Of a stretch of DNA of 8,323 bases, positions 1 to 5,556 are shown one piece after another. The position numbers and the translations under genes were made by a program. Numbering within the stretch: position 1 is the stretch's first letter; each line of letters opens with the position of its first letter. The stretch comes from Blastococcus sp. CT_GayMR20. Lineage in GTDB: Bacteria; Actinomycetota; Actinomycetes; Mycobacteriales; Geodermatophilaceae. Below the pieces are notes generated by a model that saw only the letters and a program-made list of their open reading frames with translations, was not told the origin of the DNA and did no database searches. The DNA lies in the NCBI RefSeq assembly GCF_004570345.1, contig NZ_SPQM01000176.1, positions 1 to 8,323 on the forward strand, read 5' to 3'.

Positions 1-413
1 AGGCGGTCGAGGCGCTGGCCGGCGCCGGGCACCGAGTCCTGGTCACCGGCGGCCCGGGGGAGCGGGAGCTGACCGCTGCGGTCGCCGGCTCCCGCGGGAC
101 CGACCTGGGCGGGGCGACGACGCTCGCCGAGATGGCCGCGCTGCTCGACCGCGCCGCCGCGGTCGTCGTCGGCAACACCGGGCCGGCGCACCTGGCCGCG
201 GCCGTGGGGACGCCGGTGGTCTCGCTGTTCGCTCCGGTGGTACCGGCCGAGCGCTGGGCGCCCTACGGTGTGCCCACCGTGCTCCTGGGAGACCAGGACG
301 CACCCTGCCGCGGCAGCCGTGCCCGCGAGTGCCCGGTGCCCGGCCATCCCTGCCTGGCCTCGGTGACCGCGGACGACGTGGTCGCCGCCGTCGAGAAGCT
401 GGTGAGCCGGTGA
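1..413 (+). CDS. Glycosyltransferase family 9 (heptosyltransferase-like), C-terminal part
   Basis: The gene runs in from the left edge; the first whole codon is at base 3 and 136 residues are visible before the TGA at 411-413. The visible part is the C-terminal nucleotide-sugar-binding half of a GT9 enzyme, the superfamily of ADP-heptose:LPS heptosyltransferases. Seen: a strand-loop GHRVLVTGGPGE near the start, then GNTGPAHLAAAVGTPVVSLF, which is the family's DTG-H-LAA-ALG-P signature, then a C-terminal cysteine cluster (CRGSRARECPVPGHPC) like the CxxC-type tail of RfaF-like enzymes. The usual Asp of the DTG motif is Asn here (GNTG). Its stop overlaps the next gene by 4 bases (GTGA), placing it in the heptose operon. 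The inferred role is transfer of a heptose or related sugar to a surface glycan acceptor at the cytoplasmic membrane. The donor and acceptor cannot be read from the sequence, and the N-terminal half is outside the window. Confidence 0.9.
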   Translation, partial: AVEALAGAGHRVLVTGGPGERELTAAVAGSRGTDLGGATTLAEMAALLDRAAAVVVGNTGPAHLAAAVGTPVVSLFAPVVPAERWAPYGVPTVLLGDQDAPCRGSRARECPVPGHPCLASVTADDVVAAVEKLVSR

Positions 414-1390
414 AGGTCCTCATCTGGCACGTGCACGGTTCCTGGACGACGGCGTTCGTGCAGGGCGATCACGACTACCTGCTGCCGGTGACGCCGGGCC
501 GCGACGCCGACGGACTCGGCCGCGCGCGCACCTGGGACTGGCCCGCTGCCGCCCGCGAGGTGACGCCGGCACAGCTGCGCGAGGAGCAGCCGGACGTCGT
601 CGTCCTCCAGCGGATGCGTGACCTCGAGCTCGTGCGGGAGTGGCTGGGGCGCGAGCCCGGCCGCGACCTGCCGGCGGTCTTCCTGGAGCACAACGCCCCG
701 GGGCTGGAACCCGGCGACGGGCCGGTGCCGCACACCCGGCACCCGCTGGCCGACCGCGACGACATCCCGATCGCCCACGTCACGTACTTCAACCAGCTCT
801 TCTACGACAACGGCCGCGCACCCACGACCGTGATCGAGCACGGCATCGTCGATCCGGGGGAGCGGTACACCGGCGAGCTGCAGCGGGCCGCCGTCGTCGT
901 CAACGAGCCCGTCCGCCGCGGGCGGACCACCGGCGGCGACCTGCTGCCCGGCCTCGCGGCCGTCGCCCCGGTCGACGTCTTCGGCATGGGCCTTGCCGGC
1001 CTGCACGCGCGGTACGGCCTGGACCCCCAGCGGGTCGCCCTGCACGACGACCCGCCCCAGGCGGCGATGCACGCGGAGCTCGCGCGCCGCCGGGTCTACG
1101 TGCACCCCGTGCGGTGGACGTCCCTCGGGCTCGCGCTCCTGGAGGCGATGCACCTCGGCATGCCGGTGGTCGGGCTCGCGACGACCGAGGCGGTGGAGGC
1201 GGTGCCGGCCGAGGCCGGCGTGCTGTCGACGGACCCGCGCCGGCTCTGGGCGGCGGTGGAGCACTTCCTGGACGACGGGGACGCCGCCCGGCTGGCGGGG
1301 AAGGCCGCCCGCGCCGCGGCCCTCGAGCGCTACGGCCTCGACCGGTTCCTGCGCGACTGGGATCGACTGCTGAGCGAGGTGACCCGATGA
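410..1390 (+). CDS. GT4-like glycosyltransferase with a degenerate EX7E motif
   Basis: A 326-residue protein starting at GTG 410, whose GTGA overlaps the stop of the preceding GT9 gene. The frame stays open upstream, but this start gives the natural beginning VKVLIWHVHGSWTTAF (a first beta strand followed by a glycine-rich loop) and follows the coupling seen throughout the operon. The C-terminal half looks like a GT-B fold enzyme of the GT4/GT1 type: around residues 229-255 is YVHPVRWTSLGLALLEAMHLG followed by MPVVG, the family's nucleotide-sugar site. Glu245 is the second Glu of the EX7E motif; the position of the first Glu is Thr237. The N-terminal half carries FLEHNAPG (91-98) and a second EHG (143-145). 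It is somewhat shorter than typical GT4 proteins (about 370-400). It probably adds one sugar to the heptose-containing glycan. Donor, acceptor and linkage are unknown. Fold assignment is fairly sure, activity less so. Confidence 0.85.
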   Translation: MKVLIWHVHGSWTTAFVQGDHDYLLPVTPGRDADGLGRARTWDWPAAAREVTPAQLREEQPDVVVLQRMRDLELVREWLGREPGRDLPAVFLEHNAPGLEPGDGPVPHTRHPLADRDDIPIAHVTYFNQLFYDNGRAPTTVIEHGIVDPGERYTGELQRAAVVVNEPVRRGRTTGGDLLPGLAAVAPVDVFGMGLAGLHARYGLDPQRVALHDDPPQAAMHAELARRRVYVHPVRWTSLGLALLEAMHLGMPVVGLATTEAVEAVPAEAGVLSTDPRRLWAAVEHFLDDGDAARLAGKAARAAALERYGLDRFLRDWDRLLSEVTR

Positions 1391-2595
1391 GGATCGACCT
1401 GGTCAGCGAGCACGCCAGCCCGCTCGCCGCGATCGGCGGCGTCGACGCCGGCGGCCAGAACGTGCACGTCGCGGCGCTCGCCGCCGGCCTGGCCCGCCGC
1501 GGCCACGAGGTCACGGTGCACACCCGCCGCGACGACGAGTCGCTGCCCGACCGCGTGGTCGTGCAGGACGGCTACAACGTCGTCCACGTGCCGGCCGGGC
1601 CACCGCGCGCCGTGCCCAAGGACGAGCTGCTCCCGCACATGCGGGCCTTCGCCGACGCGCTCCGCGAGCAGTGGTCGGCCGCGCCGCCCGACGTCGTGCA
1701 CGCGCACTTCTGGATGAGCGGTCTCGCGTCCCTCGACGCGGCGACGGACCTCGGGCTGCCGGTGCTGCAGACCTTCCACGCCCTCGGCTCGGTCAAGCGG
1801 CGGCACCAGGGGGACGCCGACCCCTCGCCGGCCGACCGCATCGACCTCGAGCGCCGGCTGTGCCGCGAGGTCAGCCACGTGGTCGCCACCTGCTCCGACG
1901 AGGTGTTCGAGCTGCGCCGGCTCGGGCTGCCCACCGAGCGGGTGTCCGTCGTCCCGTGCGGAGTGGACACCGCCGTGTTCACCCCGTCCGGTCCGGTCGC
2001 GTCGCGGACCGCGCACAAGCGGCTGCTCGTCCTCGGCCGGCTGGTCGAGCGCAAGGGTCAGGACGACGCCGTCCGCGCGCTGCGGGCGGTCCCCGAGGCC
2101 GAGCTCGTGGTCGTGGGCGGTCCGCCGCCCGACGAGGTGGACACCGATCCGGAGGTGCGCCGGCTGCGGGCCGTCGCCGAGGCCGAGGGCGTGGCCGAGC
2201 GGCTGGTGTTCGCCGGGTCGGTGCCCCGGGCCGACGTCCCGGCGTGGGTGCGCTCGGCCGACGTCGTCCTCGCCGTCCCCTGGTACGAGCCGTTCGGGAT
2301 CACCCCGCTGGAGGCGATGGCCTGCGGCCGGCCGGTCGTGGCCACCGCCGTCGGCGGGCTGGTCGACACCGTCGCCGACGGCATCACCGGCGACCTGGTG
2401 CCGCCGCGCGACCCGGAGCGGCTCGGCGCGGTGCTCGCCGCGCTGCTCGCCGACGACGGACGCCGTGCGGCCTACGGTGCGGCCGGGGTGCGCCGGGCCC
2501 GCGCCCGGTACCGCTGGAGCCGCGTCGTCGCCGACACCGAGACCGTCTACCGGCAGGTCCTCGCCCGCCGCATCCCCGTGGAGGCCGCCCGATGA
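1387..2595 (+). CDS. GT4 family retaining glycosyltransferase
   Basis: A 402-residue GT-B glycosyltransferase beginning at ATG 1387, which overlaps the previous stop by 4 bases (ATGA). A good Shine-Dalgarno, GAGGTGA at 1376-1382, lies just upstream. The N-terminal domain opens with SEHASPLAAIGGVDAGGQNV (7-26), the glycine-rich acceptor/phosphate loop typical of the GT4 subgroup that includes MshA and sucrose-phosphate synthase-like enzymes, followed by VVHAHFWMSG (103-112). The C-terminal domain (about 200-390) has LGRLVERKGQD (216-226) and the complete EX7E motif, Glu301 and Glu309 in YEPFGITPLEAMACGRPVVA, then GG(L)VDTV. All the hallmarks of an active enzyme are present. It sits directly before gmhA and hldE in one transcription unit, so it likely builds the same glycan. 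The resemblance to MshA is at subfamily level only; with gmhA and hldE next door, a role in mycothiol synthesis is unlikely. Confidence 0.93.
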   Translation: MRIDLVSEHASPLAAIGGVDAGGQNVHVAALAAGLARRGHEVTVHTRRDDESLPDRVVVQDGYNVVHVPAGPPRAVPKDELLPHMRAFADALREQWSAAPPDVVHAHFWMSGLASLDAATDLGLPVLQTFHALGSVKRRHQGDADPSPADRIDLERRLCREVSHVVATCSDEVFELRRLGLPTERVSVVPCGVDTAVFTPSGPVASRTAHKRLLVLGRLVERKGQDDAVRALRAVPEAELVVVGGPPPDEVDTDPEVRRLRAVAEAEGVAERLVFAGSVPRADVPAWVRSADVVLAVPWYEPFGITPLEAMACGRPVVATAVGGLVDTVADGITGDLVPPRDPERLGAVLAALLADDGRRAAYGAAGVRRARARYRWSRVVADTETVYRQVLARRIPVEAAR

Positions 2596-3260
2596 GCACC
2601 AAGCCGCACTCCTTCTTCGAGAACACCGTCGCCGCGCCTGACGCCTGCACCCACCTGACCGGCCACGAGCACGTCGCCTCCCTGACCGCGGCGCTGCAGT
2701 CGCTCACCGCGCAGGTGGCCACCCTCGACCGCTGGGGGCAGCTGCTGGCCGACGTCCTGTGCGGTGAGGAGCGCGGCCGGCTGCTCGCCGCGGGCAACGG
2801 CGGCAGCGCCGCGCAGGCCCAGCACCTGACCGCCGAGCTGGTCGGCCGCTACCGCGCCGACCGGCCGCCGTTCTCCGCCATCTGCCTGACCGCCGAGACC
2901 TCGTCGCTGACCGCCATCGCGAACGACTACCCGGCCGACGAGCTGTTCGCCCGCCAGGTCGAGGCGCACGGCCGCGAGGGCGACGTGCTGATGCTGCTGT
3001 CGACGTCGGGCCGCAGCCCCAACGCGGTCGCCGCCGCCCGCCGGGCCCGCGACTGCGGCATCACCGTGCTCGCGCTGACCGGACCGGAACCGAATCCCCT
3101 GGCTGCCGCCGCGCACGAAGCGGCGTGCATCGACTCGCCCTGGACGGCGACCGTCCAGGAGTGCCACCTCGTCGCACTGCACCTGGTGTGCGCGGCCTTC
3201 GACGCGGCGGTGCTCACCGAGCCCGCCCGGGTGCCGACCCCGCGCTGGACCACCCGGTGA
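2592..3260 (+). CDS. gmhA: Sedoheptulose-7-phosphate isomerase (phosphoheptose isomerase)
   Basis: A 222-residue SIS-domain protein that isomerises D-sedoheptulose 7-phosphate to D-glycero-D-manno-heptose 7-phosphate, the first committed step to nucleotide-activated heptose in the cytoplasm. ATG 2592 overlaps the previous stop (ATGA), and GTGGAGG at 2578-2584 gives a 7-base spacing. Signature segments are AAGNGGSAAQAQHLTAELVGRY (66-87) and REGDVLMLLSTSGRSPN (128-144). The residues that match the zinc/catalytic set of GmhA are His78, Glu82, Gln189 and His197 (the last two in QECHLVALHL); their spacing equals that of the four E. coli GmhA ligands as I recall them, which argues for a working heptose isomerase and not a generic SIS protein. 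The N-terminus has about 17 extra residues compared with E. coli GmhA (192 aa). The alternative DiaA-like role is unlikely beside hldE. Confidence 0.95.
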   Translation: MSTKPHSFFENTVAAPDACTHLTGHEHVASLTAALQSLTAQVATLDRWGQLLADVLCGEERGRLLAAGNGGSAAQAQHLTAELVGRYRADRPPFSAICLTAETSSLTAIANDYPADELFARQVEAHGREGDVLMLLSTSGRSPNAVAAARRARDCGITVLALTGPEPNPLAAAAHEAACIDSPWTATVQECHLVALHLVCAAFDAAVLTEPARVPTPRWTTR

Positions 3261-4618
3261 ACGGACCGCTCGTCGTCGTCGGCGACGCCCTGCTGGACGT
3301 CGACCTCGTCGGGAGGGCGTCCCGGCTCACCCCGGACGCCCCGGTGCCGGTCGTCGAGGACGTCGACCGCCGGGAGCGCCCCGGCGGAGCGGCGCTCGCG
3401 GCCGTCGTCGCGGCCGCGGCCACGACCCGGGAGGTGGTGCTGGTCGCGCCGCTGGACTCCGACGACGGCGCCGCCCGGCTGCGCGCCCTGCTGGACGGAC
3501 GCGTGCGGCTGCTGCCGATCCCCGCCACCGGCGGCACGGCGGTGAAGCAGCGGGTGCGGGTCGGCGACCACTCCGTCGTCCGCCTCGACAGCGGCGCGCC
3601 GGTCGCGGTGCTCGGGGACCTGCCCGCGGACGCTGCCGCCGCGATCCGGGACGCGGCCGCCGTCCTCGTGGCCGACTACGGCCGGGGGACGACGGCGGCA
3701 CCGGACGTGCGCGCCGCGCTCGCCGCCGCACGGGGACCGATCGTCTGGGATCCCCATCCGCGGGGTGCGCCCCCGGTGCCCAACGCCCGGCTGGTGACCC
3801 CGAACGGCGCCGAGGCCGCCCGGGTGGCGACCGGTGTACCCGCCGACCGGCACGGGCTGGCCGCCGTGGGCGCCCGGGCCGAGGAGCTGATCCGGCGCTG
3901 GCGGGTGGGCGCGGTCGCGGTGACTCTCGGGGCGCGCGGCGCACTGCTCTCCTACGGAGAGGGGGCGCCGATGGTCGTGCCCGCCGTGCCCGTCAGCGGC
4001 GGGGATCCCTGTGGCGCCGGCGACTCGTTCGCCGCCGCGGCGGCTCTCGCGCTGGCCGACGGCGCGGTGACCGGCGAGGCCGTGGCCGCGGCGGTCGCGG
4101 CCGCGTCGGCGTTCGTCGCGCGCGGTGGGGCGTCGGCCTGGGACAGCGCCGAGCCGAACGTCGTGTCCGAGCCCGGGGCCGAGGGCGTGATCGCCCGCGT
4201 GCGCGCGGCCGGCGGGACCGTGGTGGCGACCGGCGGCTGCTTCGACCTGCTCCACCCGGGCCACGTCGCCACGTTGCGGGCCGCCCGCGGTCTCGGCGAC
4301 TGCCTGGTCGTCTGCATCAACTCCGACGAGTCGGTGCGCCGGCTCAAGGGCCCGTCCCGTCCGCTGGTGACCGCGCCGGACCGGGCCCGGGTGCTCGAGG
4401 CGCTGGAGTTCGTCGATGCCGTCGTGGTCTTCGAGGAGGACACCCCCGCCGAGGTGCTGGACCGGCTGCGCCCCGACGTGTGGGCCAAGGGCGGCGACTA
4501 CGCCGGTGCCGACCTCCCCGAGGCCGCCGTGCTGCGGCGGTGGGGCGGGCAGGCCGTCGTCCTGCCGTACCTGGACGGGCACTCGACCACGGCCCTGGTC
4601 GAGCGCTCCCGGGTCTGA
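3257..4618 (+). CDS. hldE: Bifunctional heptose-7-phosphate kinase / heptose-1-phosphate adenylyltransferase
   Basis: A 453-residue fusion (E. coli HldE is 477). It phosphorylates D-glycero-D-manno-heptose 7-phosphate at C1 and later attaches a nucleotide (ADP in characterised HldE). Start is GTG 3257, overlapping the gmhA stop (GTGA); no clear Shine-Dalgarno is seen, so coupling probably drives it. Domain 1 (about 1-300) is a PfkB/ribokinase kinase: VVVGDALLDVDLVGR (6-20), SRLTPDAPVPVV (22-33), RPGGAA (41-46), VADYGRG (138-144), VTPNGAE (180-186), and GAGDSF (253-258) with catalytic-base Asp256. Domain 2 (about 320-453) is a cytidylyltransferase-fold nucleotidyltransferase: TGGCFDLLHPGH (325-336) holding the HxGH motif, INSDES (354-359), RLKGPSRP (362-369), KGGDY (411-415), DGHSTT (440-445). 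Deviations in domain 1: Leu follows RPGGAA where E. coli has Asn, and DPHPRG (165-170) stands where E. coli has DPKG. ADP specificity is inferred from the family. Confidence 0.95.
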   Translation: MNGPLVVVGDALLDVDLVGRASRLTPDAPVPVVEDVDRRERPGGAALAAVVAAAATTREVVLVAPLDSDDGAARLRALLDGRVRLLPIPATGGTAVKQRVRVGDHSVVRLDSGAPVAVLGDLPADAAAAIRDAAAVLVADYGRGTTAAPDVRAALAAARGPIVWDPHPRGAPPVPNARLVTPNGAEAARVATGVPADRHGLAAVGARAEELIRRWRVGAVAVTLGARGALLSYGEGAPMVVPAVPVSGGDPCGAGDSFAAAAALALADGAVTGEAVAAAVAAASAFVARGGASAWDSAEPNVVSEPGAEGVIARVRAAGGTVVATGGCFDLLHPGHVATLRAARGLGDCLVVCINSDESVRRLKGPSRPLVTAPDRARVLEALEFVDAVVVFEEDTPAEVLDRLRPDVWAKGGDYAGADLPEAAVLRRWGGQAVVLPYLDGHSTTALVERSRV

Positions 4619-5541
4619 TGCCCACGGCGCTCGTCCTCCGGCCGCTGGGGCTCGGGGACATGCTCACGGGGGTCCCGGCGGTCCGGGCGATCCGGGCCGC
4701 GATGCCCCGGCACCGGCTCGTGCTGGCCACCACCGCCGCGCTGGAACCGCTGGCCAGGCTGATCGACGCCGTCGACGAGGTGCTGCCCGCGCGCGAGCTG
4801 CAAGCGTTGGACTGGACCGGTCCGCCTCCCGAGCTCGCCGTCGACCTGCACGGCAAGGGGCCCGCCTCGCACGGGGTCGTCGCGGAGCTCGGGGCCGAGC
4901 GGCTGCTCACCTTCGACAGCCCCGGCTACCCGGGGCCGGCCTGGTACGCCGACGAGCACGAGGTGCACCGCTGGTGCCGGCTGGTCTCCGAGGGCCTAGG
5001 CGTGCCCGCCGACCCGGACGCGCTCGACCTCGCCGTCCCGCAGGTGCCACCGCCCGTGCCCGGCGCGGCCGTCGTGCACCCGGGAGCGGCCTTCCCCGGC
5101 CGGCGTTGGCCCGTGGACCGGTTCGCCGCCGTGGCACGGCACCTGGCGTCGTCGGGGCACGACGTGCGCCTCACGGGCGGTCCCGCTGAGGTCCCGCTCG
5201 CCCGGTCGGTCGCCGAGGCCGCCGGACTGGCGGAGGACGCCGTCCTCGCCGGGCGCACGACGTCGCTGGAACTCGCCGCCGTGGTGGCCGCGGCACGGGT
5301 GGTCGTCAGCGGGGACACCGGCGTCGCGCACCTGGCGACCGCCTACCGCCGCCCGTCCGTGGTGCTGTTCGGCCCGGTGTCGCCGGCGCTGTGGGGCCCG
5401 CCGCCTCGGCCGCAACACGTCGTCCTCTGGCACGGAGACGGCACGGGCGACCCCTGGGGTACCGAGCTCGACCCGGCACTGGCCCGCATCACCGCCGACG
5501 AGGTCACCACTGCCCTCGACACCCTGCTCGCGCAGGGCTGA
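4618..5541 (+). CDS. Glycosyltransferase family 9 (heptosyltransferase-like)
   Basis: A complete 307-residue GT9 protein. ATG 4618 shares one base with the hldE stop (TGATG). There is no strong Shine-Dalgarno, so termination-reinitiation is the likely mode. N-terminal domain: LVLRPLGLGDMLTGVPAVRAI (5-25), where Asp14 in GLGD matches the catalytic-base Asp of WaaC-type heptosyltransferases, then AVDLHGKG (74-81). C-terminal domain: VVHPGAAFPGRRWPVDRFA (152-170), the family's nucleotide-sugar-binding Arg-Trp-Pro segment, then LTGGPAE (185-191) and SGDTGVAHLAT (231-241) with a normal DTG (Asp233). It is shorter than LPS heptosyltransferases (about 320-350) and lacks the cysteine-rich tail seen in the first GT9 of this operon, so the two are not interchangeable copies. 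Being last in the operon right after hldE, it is the best candidate to use the ADP-heptose made there. Acceptor unknown. Confidence 0.92.
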   Translation: MPTALVLRPLGLGDMLTGVPAVRAIRAAMPRHRLVLATTAALEPLARLIDAVDEVLPARELQALDWTGPPPELAVDLHGKGPASHGVVAELGAERLLTFDSPGYPGPAWYADEHEVHRWCRLVSEGLGVPADPDALDLAVPQVPPPVPGAAVVHPGAAFPGRRWPVDRFAAVARHLASSGHDVRLTGGPAEVPLARSVAEAAGLAEDAVLAGRTTSLELAAVVAAARVVVSGDTGVAHLATAYRRPSVVLFGPVSPALWGPPPRPQHVVLWHGDGTGDPWGTELDPALARITADEVTTALDTLLAQG

Positions 5542-5556
5542 CCTCCGGCGTCAGCC
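5536..5556. terminator. Stem-loop between convergent genes, likely bidirectional terminator
   Basis: A perfect 7-bp inverted repeat, GGCTGAC at 5536-5542 and GTCAGCC at 5550-5556, with a 7-base loop. Each arm carries the stop codon of one gene: TGA 5539-5541 for the plus-strand GT9 and TGA (read as TCA at 5551-5553) for the minus-strand VWA gene. There is no T tract on either side, which is common for terminators in high-GC actinobacteria. It lies exactly at the convergent junction, where a two-way terminator is expected. The pairing is directly seen; its function is inferred. Confidence 0.55.

Noticed and set aside
329..409. Upstream ATG extension of the second glycosyltransferase
   Set aside because: It would overlap the GT9 gene by 85 bases, and the added residues are Arg/Gly-rich. 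GTG 410 fits the 4-base overlap pattern and a standard first beta strand.
640..2595. Longer start for the GT4 gene, adding about 250 residues
   Set aside because: The extension translates to Arg/Ala/Pro-rich sequence and overlaps the preceding glycosyltransferase. ATG 1387 has a good ribosome site and gives the normal GT4 N-terminus.
3125..3256. Upstream ATG extension of hldE
   Set aside because: It overlaps gmhA heavily and adds non-homologous sequence before the conserved VVVGD strand that should lie near the N-terminus.
2927..4582. A 551-codon open frame on the minus strand opposite gmhA and hldE
   Set aside because: It lies antisense to two genes with clear catalytic motifs; its translation is low-complexity Gly/Arg/His/Pro-rich without a domain. 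Such frames arise in GC-rich DNA.
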